A stretch of 64,000 nt of DNA, from assembly GCF_035582795.1 (NCBI RefSeq), contig NC_134373.1:34256501-34320500 (forward strand). Direction: 5' to 3'. Under the pieces are notes generated by a model that ran no database searches, was not told the DNA's origin, and was given only the letters and a program-made list of their open reading frames with translations. Of this stretch, positions 1 through 11,106 are shown one piece after another. The first letter of the stretch is position 1. The number at the start of each line of letters is the position of its first letter. A program made the translations under genes and the position numbers. This DNA is from Mycteria americana. Its lineage: Eukaryota > Chordata > Aves > Ciconiiformes > Ciconiidae.

Positions 1-3000
1 TTTGAGAGCAGAACCAACCACAGCTGCAAAAATGCCTTACAAAGAAAACAGGTTTTACAAATAGCTTTGCCTACTAGGAAACAGAGGAGGAAGAAACATG
101 TGGGATGGGACAGCTAGGAATGTGAAACCACAGAGAAGAGATGAGGAATGAAACTGGTATCAGATAGAAGAAAGGCTTGCTTTGCAGTAACAATAAATTG
201 TTTTTCTCCCCTTCTTTAAGGAACAACTGGAGATTATGTAATTCAGAAACAAGTAAATACAGCCCTTAGTTTCAAGTCAGCCACAGAGGTTCACAGATCT
301 CTCTTCTTGAAGAGACACCAGAAAACATTTCTCAACTGGAAAGTGAAATCTGAGAAATATTTTCCAGTATGGAGTCAGAATTTCAGCAATCCTGCAGTGC
401 ATCCATTTTCGTAACCCCAGATAAGAGCAAACAACTCAGCAAACCAGAGAAGTAATCTCAATACAGAGAAATGTTTACTGAAGTAACACACTTTTGGTGA
501 AAGCTGCCATACATTATTACAAACCGTAATTGTAATGGCACACAAAAGAACCTGAGAGTGAAGGGAAAAGGAGCTTCTCCTGCCCGTGCACTAGGTAGCA
601 TCCTACGTGAGTAACTCTGCTGGCACTACAGGAATGGCAGCGTTCCCATCCCAATCACTCTTTTAAAAAAAACCAAACCTGTCCATCAAAAGTCTTGTTA
701 TACATGGATTCAGTGCCACACTCATGTATAACAACGATTTTGATTGACAGCTTAGCCACCTGGAACTTAAGAAAAAAAGCCCTGACATTGTTTTTAAATT
801 TGAAACTGCCAACTGGTGGCGGCTTCTGTTAACTCTTACTTATGGCCACGCGGGCACAAGGGGAGCCAAACCAGCGCATCCATCCCCTTTCTTCCCGGCT
901 TCAGCAGATCCCGAAGAAGCTCTCTGAAGATGCAGCAACAGTGCAGAGGACGCAGTATTCACTTTTGCCAACTGAAAGCCAAAAGGGAAGTTAACTACAT
1001 CCAGGCTAGTTAAGATACTACAGGTAACTGCACAGAAGATGTCATGTCATGTCGTGGCATCCTCCATCACTCAGAAAAAGTCCCAAGAGGCAAAAAAAGG
1101 AAAAAAAAAAAAGTTCTGATCACACGTAACTTCCCGCTGGCAGTTCGGGGAAGCAGCAGAGTCCTCCTAAGAATACAGGATCTCTTCTACACAGCCGATT
1201 CTCCGTGTTATTTGTAATCATGAACACATCTTGGAGGGAAAGAGGACAACCACGGTGTCTGGCTTCTTAGCTTCCTGACTCACACTGAACAGATGTGTGC
1301 ATCAAGGCTGGCACTGGCACTGCAACACACTTCCCTCAAGCAAAAAGGAGGTGCTCCAGATTTTCTTTTCCCTCCTCCAGATGGCATGGCAGTGCAGCTT
1401 GGATAAGACATTTAGCCTCCAGGAAAGAAAGCATGGAGTCACAAATACATCACTATTCCAGCTGAGAGTCTCCCCTGTCTCTGGGGGCTTTGCCAACCCG
1501 GTGATCATAGGAATTCCCAGAATTTACAGGAGTCTTTTCAATACTCTGCATTGGAGACTGTAGGTCCCAATTACAAACTCTGCAGGAATACCGTACCTAA
1601 TGGGGGCTTTTAAGCTGTTACGTCCCTTCTTAGCTTTAGCTTGCCTAGGAAAACAAGCTAAACTCTTGACTCTCCACTTACTTCACCATCCCAACAGCTC
1701 TTGGCACTTCCTGAAGTCTGCACATCCCTTTTTTTTTAATGCATTACCAGAGCTGATGTATACTATCCCAGGTTCAGCTCTCACAGCCTTGTACAAGAAA
1801 GTTCACACTTTTGTGTCTCTTTAAATGAGCTCTTCTGCTGCACACTGAGGATCACAATTTCTTTTTTCACTGTCATAAAGCAGTTGCTCACTGTGATCCA
1901 TTACTACATTCAAGTCTCTCATTTTTCCTGTTACTGAACTCCTTGTTCCTTGGTACCAGCCCCAAACCTGCATGCTGAATTTCACCCCATAGGTATTATT
2001 TACTCTGACACTCAACATCACTCCATTTTTCCTGTAGGATATCTCAGTCCTCTTTGGCCCTGCAAATGGTTCCCAGCTTTGAGTCATCAGCAAACATCAT
2101 TACTGCATCCTATTTTGTGCACCAAGGTCATCAACTAAAATACTGAGTGAGATCAGCCCAAGTCCCTGTCTTTGACAAAATCTATTAATAATTTCCCCGC
2201 AGCCATTATTTCCCCATTTTATACTAACTCTTGATATCTCCCTCTAACAATACTCTGCTTCTTGGAATTCTTCAAATACAATAATCCTCAACTTCATTAA
2301 GACTCATCAACTGTCCCATATGGCAATACTGACGTAAACACTGATTGGATCTTACTTTTTTCCCCCCTTGAAATGCTGATGATCAAATAAAAGTCCAATT
2401 TTATTCTGGAATAAACCAGTTTCAGAATATAAAACCTGCATTTAGCCGATTGCCATTTATTTAATACGTTATTTGGCAAATATATGATATTAAATTGTGA
2501 AGGCTTATCAAAATGTAACAGGACTTTGCTATGCAAGGAAATCACTTACTGCTCTTATACAACCATGCAGCTGCAAGTCATTCAAGGCACCAGCAACAGA
2601 TTTTTCCTATGAGGTAAACAGCCTGACCACAGCAAGGGCACTTCGGTGGGTACATGTCTATGAATGTTTATAACAAGCAATGCAAGGTCCCAAACTAGTA
2701 TTATGCAGTAGTTTCCATCCTGGTTTCTCACCCTACACATATAGTTCCTATTTGTTTTATCCCAGTTTCCAAGTTTTCTCTGCTCATTGGCTCCGAGACC
2801 TTCTGGCATGCCACAAACAGAGCAATGGGGGAACAGAGCAAGGTGACCAACACTCATGTAAAGATTCTTCAGTGCCTCGGACAGCCTGGGTTCACGATGC
2901 TCAGACATGGCAAAGGTATTTACTGTCTCACCTTTCATGAAAATGGAAATTAAGATCTCTAAAGAAGACATCAGCTCCTTTGTCTAGACTGGGAGGCTAG

Positions 3001-3600
3001 TGTGCCTACAGACAGAGGAGATGATGTCTCTCTCTTTTTAAGCCTTATATTTTACTGAGGGTTTCCACTCAGATGGGAACAGTTCACATATTGAACCAAC
3101 ACTACTTCTGAGCCTTCATCTCTTGGGAATGCATATTCAAAACTGTAACACCACACTGAAAGCTACAGGCTTGGCACTGCCACAAAGTCCCAGCTGCACT
3201 TCCCCTCCTCGGTGGCACACGCCTTCAACCCAACCCAAGCTTTTTAACGTACCATGCAAGAGCATTAGATACGATTCACAAGGCAACCACACGATGTCTG
3301 GCATTGCGCAAAAAGCTAACAAGTAAATTGTCACCCTAGACATTTTCAAAAACACTTAGTCACTTAACTGTCTTCTAATCAGAAGATCTGTCCTGCAAGT
3401 GCTCCCCAGTGCTCTTCATGCTCATGAAGAGCCTTCTGCTGTGTGCGATTCACAACTTCTGACACGATACAGACACATTAGGAACAACACAGTGTAGCAG
3501 GGGCCAAGAAAGAGAAGATTTACTTAAGCAACAGTGCGCAGAAGATAGCAAAAATGGTGAAATGACAAGAAACCATCTGTCTTCTGCGAGGCAACGCCAA
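1..3600 (-). other. Probable intron 1 of an unidentified minus-strand gene
   Basis: This stretch lies downstream, in minus-strand sense, of the CpG-island promoter at about 3640-4460, so it is probably the first intron of the gene transcribed leftwards from there. I searched the minus-strand frames for recognisable coding exons, including the conserved INSIG2 membrane-protein sequence expected by synteny, and found none. The open frames (for example 2582-2971 minus) have no motif I recognise and look like chance. The block holds an old CR1-like relic near 1830-2260 and short A or T runs. The intron assignment is inference from promoter orientation only. Confidence 0.45.
1830..2260 (-). mobile_element. 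Degraded ancient CR1/L3-like LINE relic
   Basis: On the plus strand this block contains a phrase near 2085-2160 (GTCATCAGCAAAC, then GGTCATCAACTAAAATACTGA and GATCAGCCCAAGT). It parallels the same part of the reverse transcriptase region in the intact minus-strand CR1 at 52720-52810 (GTCATCTGCAAAC, then GATCATGGATAAAGATATTAAA and ACTGGCCCCAACA). Identity is low and no frame is open across it, so it would be an old copy inserted in minus orientation. Boundaries are approximate. A profile search against amniote CR1/L3 consensus sequences would settle it. Confidence 0.4.
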
Positions 3601-4100
3601 AAGCAAGCCACCCTCCTTCTCCGGGCACCAGGCAAGGCGGCTCTCCCGGCCAGTCTGCTCCGGATCTCCCAGGTCTGAGGAGCCCTATCCGCCTGGGCAT
3701 CAGGCCGGTCGCTTCAGGCCGGCGTTAGCACCTCCAGCCCAGGCCGGGCCCATTAAGCAATGCCCGCAGAGGGGCCGCGGGCCCGGCCGCGCAGGGCCCT
3801 GCCCGCAGACAGCCGTCCCGGCCCCGCCTGCCCGGGCGAAGCCCCGCCAGGCAGGTTTAACCGCTGCCGGGGGGAACGGCTCCCGCCGTCCTCTCCCTCG
3901 CTCACCCGCAGCGCCCGGGCACGGCAGGCAGCCGCCGCGGCCCCCCCCCGGCACAGGCAGCCGGGCCGCCCGCCGCTTGCGCCGCGCCCCCAGCAGCTCG
4001 GCAGCGGCGGGGCCCGGCGCCACGCCCGCCCCGAGGCAGGGCTCCGGGGCTGCCAGGGGCTCGGCCGCCCACGGGGAGGACGGGGCTGGGGGGCGCCGCT

Positions 4101-4123
4101 GCCCGCCCGGCCCGGCCCGGCCC
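4101..4123 (-). promoter_or_regulatory. Second G-quadruplex motif, downstream of the candidate donor
   Basis: A GGCCC-type pentamer array gives five CCC runs on the plus strand between 4102 and 4123, hence GGG runs with short loops on the minus strand. It is about 90 bases inside the putative first intron of the minus-strand gene. Confidence 0.5.
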
Positions 4124-4213
4124 GGCTCGGCTCGTTCCCCGTGCCTCGCACAGCCCCAGCCCGCCCCCGCACCGGCCCACCCGCGCGGGAGCCGCCGCAG
4201 CCCCGGGACTCAC

Positions 4214-4227
4214 TCGGCCTCCGCCAT
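4214..4227 (-). CDS. Candidate first coding exon of the minus-strand gene (or a YY1 site in its 5' UTR)
   Basis: Reading the minus strand from 4227 gives ATG GCG GAG GCC GA and then GTGAGT, that is Met-Ala-Glu-Ala plus a split Glu/Asp codon, followed by a donor matching the consensus at all six intron positions. The base before the donor is A rather than the usual G. INSIG2 proteins begin Met-Ala-Glu, but in human the start codon lies in exon 2, so the resemblance may be accidental. The surrounding AAGATGGCGG also matches the YY1 element often found just downstream of transcription starts, so the ATG may not be used. The rest of the gene is outside the window, so identity stays open. Confidence 0.3.
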
Positions 4228-4385
4228 CTTCTCCCTCCCCGCGCCAGTCCCCGCCCCGCGCAGCCTCCGCAGCGCCCCGCCGAGCAGCTGACAGGGGCGG
4301 CCGCGGGGCGAGCTGGGCGCGGAGCGCGGCCTGGCCCGCCGTGAGGGCCGGAGGCCCGTGTGGGAGCGGCCGCGGCCCTTCAGGC

Positions 4386-4416
4386 CGGCCCTGCCCTGCC
4401 CGGCCCTGCCCTGCCC
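4386..4416 (-). promoter_or_regulatory. Six-tract G-quadruplex motif upstream of the minus-strand start
   Basis: The plus strand has six CCC triplets (4389, 4394, 4399, 4404, 4409, 4414), each separated by two bases. The minus strand therefore reads as six GGG runs with uniform 2-nt loops, more than the four needed for a stable parallel quadruplex. It lies about 160-190 bases upstream of the candidate minus-strand ATG, in core promoter or 5' UTR territory. Confidence 0.6.
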
Positions 4417-6035
4417 TCGGGAGCCGGCCTCCAAACCCCGCCGCGGCGCTGAGAATGGGCTCGCAAACGCGCTGGTCAAAAGCAGCGTGTGTGCAGAATA
4501 GGTGGAGTAACTCACAGAAAGTTCAGTGGGAGCCTGTTCAGTCTGCACAACGCTGCTCTTCCTTTGGAAAAGGGCTCGTTACCAAAATAAAAAAAAAAAA
4601 GAAAATACATCTGCCGTTAGGCTTTTCGTAGCATGCTTGTGCTCCCCGCTGAGTTGGGTTTAGCCATGTAGGGTTGTGTAGTAGCCCTGTTACACGTTTC
4701 GGTCCCAGAAAACGGGCAGGTGAAATACTTCTTTCCCAGCTCAAACTGCTAGCCTGGCTCCAGCGCTCCTGAGCACCTGAGTCTGCAAGGACTTCCACAT
4801 GTGCTTAACTTTATTGATTGGGGCAAAAATGACACAGCTCATTACTCCAGAAACCACATTTTCATCACCAGTCTGGGGCCTCTTGGGGAGAACATAGAGC
4901 ATGAAGCAGAAAACAATTTGCTTTAACCTGTCTTAATGAGTAGTAGAGGCATCACAATAAAAAAATACCAGTTACTGTATATATATGGGGAGGTTATAGG
5001 AGAATAATGCTGTTATATTCATGTATATATCATACATATTCATTATGACATTATATTCATTACTATTCTTGTATTAATTAACTTTTTCCTTTCTCACTGC
5101 ACTGATAATGAATACAATTTATTAAAAATATTTGCACATTGCATTCCCCTAAGCTTAGTATTTCATTGCAAAGACTTTGATAGAGCTTTCCATATTGCGA
5201 GGTCTGCAGTGATTCAGTGCAGATCCTGTTACAGTCCCCAGAATAATGATGGGATAGGATGGAATTTGTAACTGTGTTTACTATAGTGGCATCTCTAGCG
5301 ATAACTGGTTTCTTTGTGCTGGTAGGTTGTGAACAACAGTGTCACCAAACACATATAAGCTCAGAGGAGAGTATATGGGTCTATAACAGACATACTAAGA
5401 ATGGAAAAGGGAGAGATTTACAGCAGCAGAAACCCATTGTGGTTTAGATGAGCAATAAATGAATTTTCAAATCATTCAGCTTTGGTTTTCGTCACACAGA
5501 AACAAAATCTTTTTATTCTCAGTAATTCCAGCTGAGCTGCTTGCCCTGTCTGTGGTTTAGATAGTTATTTTGCTGTACTTGAACTCCAAATTTTGGATCG
5601 AGAAAGACAAAAGGGTTTTTTAACCAAATAAAATAGCTTTCCCTAATGTCAGATAAACGCCTTTGGCCAGCCACATGCCGGAGGCAGAGCAAAGTACCCT
5701 TTCTCTTTTTGCCTTAAAGACCAGAACCATCAGAAAGCCTGAAAGCAGAAACTTTGTGAACGTAAAGTGTGTGCATTAGAGAGGAAAGTGTGGCGTACGT
5801 AGGTGGAGACTGCAAATGATTGCTGGATCTTTCCTTCTCTAGACACATGTATATATAGTCAGGTAATGATTTGTCTATAAATAAATTTGAATTAATTATA
5901 GTCAGGTCTGCTGCTGTGTTTGGTACTATAAAATTACAAGAGCTTAATTTCTACAAAAAATAAACTGACCATATGAGAAATATTATCTATATTAGTAGAG
6001 GCCTTTAAGGCTAATATGTGAGAAAATAAATAACC

Positions 6036-6112
6036 AGCGTTGGTGTAAATCAGTGCAACTCCAAGGACTTTATTGGTATTGCCAATTTACACCAGCTAAA
6101 GACTCGGTCCTT
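6036..6112. mobile_element. Relic of an ancient palindromic amniote MITE
   Basis: TGGTGTAAAT at 6041-6050 and its exact complement ATTTACACCA at 6085-6094 flank a centre with AACTCC, the arrangement I recall for an old palindromic DNA-transposon repeat common in bird and reptile genomes. The 3' flank GCTAAAGACTCGGTCC resembles a decayed terminal repeat. The other terminus is not clear, so the copy is partial. I cannot give the family name with certainty. Confidence 0.5.
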
Positions 6113-6663
6113 ACACCCATCTGGTTATCCTAGAGGGTGCAATGTCCTGTTGCACAACAATGGGAGGAGCATGAGGGAAAAGCATACGAAAACTTATCTG
6201 AATTGGAAATTGCCAAAATAAGCACATCAGCAAATAGTTTTGCAGACAAAGGAGGCAGACATAGGACCTGCAGAGAAAAGTCACTTGCTCCAACTTTGGC
6301 TGGAATTGCTATAAAATGTCATGGGAGAAGCATTTTTTTTGGAAAGCAACACGGAGTTGTTTCCTGGCACTGGCTACAGAACAAGACAATACAGAACATT
6401 CTGGATTTAGTTTTGGGACATAAATAATACTCTGGATATGACAAATCTGGCAATTTAAAATTTAAATCTGGCAGAGGAGCCTAGAGCAGCCACATACCTA
6501 TAGAAAAAGTGGAATTGCTCTCATGTCCATAACAGTGGCTTTTTAAAAGTTGTATTTTGAAAAGGCCTTCATAGCTGCCTGATACACAGGTTGAACGAGC
6601 CAAGGCCAGTCGGCTTAGCTGAAGGTGTGTCCATAGCAGGACAATAAAGGAAGGGTGGGAAGA

Positions 6664-6685
6664 CGGATGGATGGATGGATGGATG
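6664..6685. repeat. Short (GGAT)n microsatellite
   Basis: About five consecutive GGAT tetramers are visible, then the sequence becomes purine-rich. Confidence 0.85.
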
Positions 6686-8501
6686 AGGGGGAGCGATAGT
6701 AAGAAGGGAGGTAAAAAAACCTAACCTGAGTCTTTCTGTGGGGATCCATGATAAAATGACAAACTATATGCATGTGTAACTTGGGAAAAGCCTATGCGTA
6801 TGACAAGAAAAAGCCTTCTGTAGAAGTCCGGAGCTGATTCCTGGTAGGGCTTCCGGGGTTCTGAATATCTATGGCATCCCTTCAGGAGGAGTTCTGAAGA
6901 AGCCTGTTTGTGAACTGTGCTGAAGGATGGCTGATGACCAACAGCAGTTTCGCAACAAGGAATGCCTGTCCCTTCCTCATTCCCCATTCCAGACAACTAC
7001 ATGAAGTACTGCTGTTATTTGGGGCCTTTAGCTAGTATTGTAAAAAAATATTGTAAATTAGAGAATTTTCTTTATCGAAATATTCTCAAGGAATATAAGT
7101 CTCCTTCAAAGCCTTCTTGGAAGTTCTCCATGCATACAGAAGGCTTCTGGAAGGCCTTCAGAAATGAAGAATTATAGAACTGGGCACATTTCCACAAATG
7201 CCTTTTATTTCACCAGCTGAGGCTGCTGTCTTGTCTCTGTTATTATCTGCACAAGAAGGCGTAGTGGCCATCCTAGTTAGCACACAGCTGGGTCACAGGC
7301 AAAGATCAGCATGGCTGACAAGTCCTGCAACATATGGGGAGCTTGTTAGGCACAAAGAGGCAGTGTACTGTGAACGAGTCTGGGGTCTTGGCAAGAGCAT
7401 AGCGTGCAGTGGGTAAGTTCTATAAAATGGATTTTCCAATACGGTTGGCATTTTAGAAAGGGAAGGAAAAAGAGTAGCAATGCGAAACCGTCGGATGACG
7501 TGCATTCTTACATATGAAAAGGGCTTGTGCTTACCTGAGGTTAGCAACAGGGTACACAATTCTAGGGCTGCTGTCAAAGGTACTTTTGTTTATTTATTTA
7601 GCCACTTGCAAAAGATGCTGGGTTGTCAGGTCCAGAGGCTAAAGTCCTTTATTTATTTACTGAAAGGTGCTGCATGGCCAAATGCAGCATGAGTTTCCCC
7701 ATATCACTCTGCCCGTGTGGCTCAGCCCTGATGTAGTTGCCACACTTATTCAGTACTTGCTAAAATAGTTACCTAGGCAGTAAACACTGCCAGCCACAGT
7801 CGTGGTTTCTGAAACATGGAGTCCAGCCCAGTCAGAAGTTTACCAAGATAACCTCATTGCATCACATGCCAAAGAGCCAGAAACAGCTGTAGTACTGAAG
7901 GACTATGACATTTAGTTAAGATATTGAAAATGCAAGGTAATCATCATCACATTAGAGTACATCCAAACATGGGATTTAGAAATTAAAGACTTCCTACTGT
8001 ATTTTTATAGCACCATACAATGTCTAGATTCAATGGACAGAATAAATAACTGGGACACAGGTTCATTGGGGCATATTTTTTTCAGTGATAAATTCTGGTG
8101 GGAAGCAAGGACAGTACAGAGCCTGAAGATACACAGAGAATGTGTATGAAAGCGTTCCAGTCCTAGGTGTGTATGCATGTGTCATAAGTGTGTCACTTGC
8201 TAAGAGTAAAAATAAGGTCAGCGCAGATGAATGAGTATATGCAAAAAGGGCAGGAAGGAAATTCATGTCAAATCAAGCTAAAAATAGGTGGCTGAGTGGA
8301 TTAGAAGAATGGCATAAGAAATGTAAACAGAAAAACTGCAATGTCTGAGAAGGAAAGCAGCCTTGCACAAGAAGTTAAAATATTTTCTGAATTCAGTTGA
8401 AATTAAATATATGTGTCATTGAAGATAGAAGGGAGTGGTTTCTCTGTTAATATATTTAAGGTTTGGAGGTTCACAATTTCTCTGCAGCCATGAAATTCAG
8501 A

Positions 8502-8704
8502 TTCCCTTCCTTCCTTCCCTCCTTCCTTCCTTCCCTCCTTCCTTCCTTCCTTCTTTCCTTCCTTCCTTCCTTCCTTCTTTCCTTCCTTCCTTCCCTCCCT
8601 CCTTCCTTCTTTCCTTCCTTTTTCTTTCTTTCGCTTTCTTTCTCTTCCTTTCTTTCTTTCTCTCTCTCTTTCTCCCTTTCTCCCTTTCTCTCTCTCTCTC
8701 TTTC
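8502..8704. repeat. 203-nt homopyrimidine tract, (TTCC)n grading into (TTTC)n and (TC)n
   Basis: Every base on the plus strand from 8502 to 8704 is C or T, except one G at 8633. The 5' two thirds are mostly CCTT tetramers and the 3' third is TTTC and TC. The long open frames reported on both strands here encode only Phe/Leu/Pro/Ser repeats or Lys/Glu/Arg/Gly repeats and are artefacts of the repeat. Such mirror-symmetric purine/pyrimidine tracts can adopt triplex (H-DNA) structure, and length polymorphism is likely. Confidence 0.95.
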
Positions 8705-11054
8705 ATTCCATTTGTGGCATCTCAGATCCACAAGGAAGGCAAAGATTCTAGCAACTGCATTTGAAAAGCTCCTACCCAGTATCACAAGGCTTGCCATGTA
8801 GTCATTAGCAAGCAATTGCAATGCCAATTGCATTTGGCAATACTGTTGGCTGAACTTATTTCAATTGGCATTGTATTTGTAGAGATACAGACCTTATATT
8901 TATGCCTACAAAAAATGTCGACAACTCATTTTAACTTTTAACTAATTTAACTCATTTAACTCATTTTAACTAATTTTGAGATAGGGCAATAACCCATCCT
9001 TATTTTGCTATTCCCTGTACAAATACAGAGTGCGAACCAGGGTACCCATGCAGAGTTTACAGTCTAGAGAGAGCAGCAGATTCCTCCGCAGGTGGTAGAG
9101 AGAAATAGCACATACAGAGTGATCCTTCTGCTCCTTTGTTGTATCTATTTTAAGTTGAAAAAATTGTCTTCTGGAGAAGGCTGTTTCTTTCCTTCACCTG
9201 TTGCAGATGGAAAAGATGCCAAACTTCATAGACATCTAACTTTTAGGCCTCAGAATAAGGAGATAATAATGTTATCCTGTGTAATTTGTTCAACAGCCCA
9301 GGTTATCTGGGGCAGTGTTGAGGAATGTTTGTGTTGCAACGAGTCTCAGGCATGGCTGTGTTGGACAGCAATCGCTGCTGGCATTGACATTGCTGGGAAG
9401 GACACATTACAGAGCAGTTTGAAAAACGTCTATTTCTCTTAGTCAACAGAAATCTGCAAATTCACAGTGACAATTCATATACCAGAAGTTCTCGTTTCCA
9501 ACAAATATTTCCATTTTGCAGCATTCAACTTCCTCTCAAATTTGACCTTTCCCTCAGAAAGCACATGGTGTAAAATGCAAAAATAAAGGAACCAAGAGCT
9601 CACTTAGAAACACAATTTTCCATTAAAAGCAGTTTTAATGAAATCTATTCTATCAACCTTAGTTGGTTTTGACAGTCAGTAAGTGATTCAAGTGCCTAAA
9701 CATAGGATTCGGGGTCTACCTTAGAAACGCTTTAAGGCATCCAGAACGCCTGCGTGGAGCTGGGGATGCGGCAGCCACGTGCGGGACCCTTATTCCGTCC
9801 TGAGGCTGCAGCTGCGGGTGGGGAGGGACACTCTAAGGCATCTAGAATAGCATTACACACCCTCGGTTAGGCAATTAGTCTCCAGATCTCTACAGAGCTA
9901 CACAATTCCATATAATAAAACATCCCGTCTGATATTGTTATCAATGGGCTGTCGGAACCTGATAAAGGAGAGAGGTCAGTGGCATAGTGCTCTCGAGTCT
10001 CACCCTATGTTCAAGACGCTCTTTTGGCCTCTCCTGGTTATTTTACACTAGAGCAGCCAGAAACTCCTGCGCTGGCAGCTCCGTGCCACGACCTCCAGCA
10101 AGTGCTGAGCAGCGGGTAGGTGGCTTGCCCACCGCCTGCAATGCCAGGTCCTAGAGCAAGAGGCAGGCTGCAATCCAGGCACCTGCAGCAAGAACGGGTG
10201 CTCCCCTGGGAACCCTCCTAGCACGTGACATGCAGCCTTCAGCAAGTCTGGCAAGAAAAAACTGAAGTCTGGTGTTTGGCAACCTGATTGTGCAAGGAGC
10301 ACAGGGATAAACAGAGCGATACTAACAACCAACTCCACGTAACTCTCCCTGAAGCTATAAAAAGACAAGTATTAATGATTGTCTGAGTCACTACTGTTAT
10401 TTTTTTTGAGTCGCAGAATCACAGAGGCAGCACTGGAGAGCCGTATGCTGGAGAAGGAAAGAAGACAGAAGAACATAATATAAAATAATATAATGGAATT
10501 TGTATTGTAGAGTTTTGGGGCCTAAAAGATTGAACCCCTTTTCCTCTTCCTTATTATTTTACTGCTTTGGCTATAATCGTGGTGAGAATACAAAGAATTG
10601 TCTCTTTCTTCTGTAGTGACCCACCAGTTAGTGTCAGCAAAGAGTTGTTAGGCTGGCCTGGATTTCTGGGCTACTGCTTCAACTTGTCCTTTTCTGATGA
10701 AAGCAGGGAATTGGCCATGCTGTGTAAGATTTAATGTCACAACCAGAACATGGAGTATGAACCTTCTGAACATATTTTAATGTGATCTGTTAACAGAATT
10801 AGTTCTCTTCTCTTCTACATATTTTTTAAGGTTTAATGAGGAAGGTTTAAGAAGGTTTAATGAGGAAGGTTTCTTTAATTCTTACCTGTTTTAGTAGAAT
10901 TCTTACACACGAGTTGAACCAAAGTACATAGGACTTTACATGTACTGAAAAATATGTACCCAGCTGCATTGCTGATGTGGATCACTGAACTATGACCAGC
11001 CTAAACTGGCTCCTGGATTTTGTCTTATCCCTTTACTCCTAGGCTACACATTTT

Positions 11055-11106
11055 GGACCTGAATTTCTGCTGGCATTGTAAATTTACCCCAGTGAAGAAT
11101 TTGGCC
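11055..11106. mobile_element. Short deleted copy of the palindromic MITE family
   Basis: The block begins GGACCTGAATTTCTG and ends GAAGAATTTGGCC, imperfect inverted termini. At its centre is the perfect palindrome GTAAATTTAC (11078-11087). It resembles the 6036-6112 relic with most of the middle removed. Confidence 0.45.

Larger units (their letters stand above)
3640..4460 (-). promoter_or_regulatory. CpG-island promoter of a minus-strand gene (INSIG2 by synteny)
   Basis: Base composition changes abruptly to very high GC with dense CpG dinucleotides, then returns to AT-rich DNA on both sides. Within it, on the minus strand, AAGATGGCGG is followed by a perfect GTGAGT donor hexamer (4213-4208), which points to leftward transcription. 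G-rich pentamer arrays on the minus strand lie on both sides of that site. In mammals the gene divergent from CCDC93 is INSIG2, an ER membrane regulator of sterol synthesis, so this is the leading candidate. No INSIG2 coding sequence is visible, so the name is inference. Large overlapping open frames here on both strands are a by-product of GC richness. Confidence 0.75.
4461..8501. other. Intergenic, AT-rich, no gene seen
   Basis: No open frame here has a recognisable domain, and no splice-linked coding exons could be assembled. The stretch contains a MITE relic at about 6036-6112 and a short GGAT run at 6664-6685. The rest appears to be unique sequence. Confidence 0.6.

Noticed and set aside
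2582..2971. 129-codon minus-strand frame as a possible exon of the leftward gene
   Set aside because: It does not resemble INSIG2 or any family I know and has no convincing splice borders.
3700..4344. Several long overlapping frames in the left CpG island, up to 194 codons
   Set aside because: All six frames are open because stop codons are rare in GC-rich sequence; the products are Pro/Arg/Ala/Gly-rich with no motif.
8435..8833. Open frames of 109-120 codons over the pyrimidine tract
   Set aside because: They only translate the TTCC/TTTC repeat as Phe/Leu/Pro/Ser or Lys/Glu/Arg/Gly strings.
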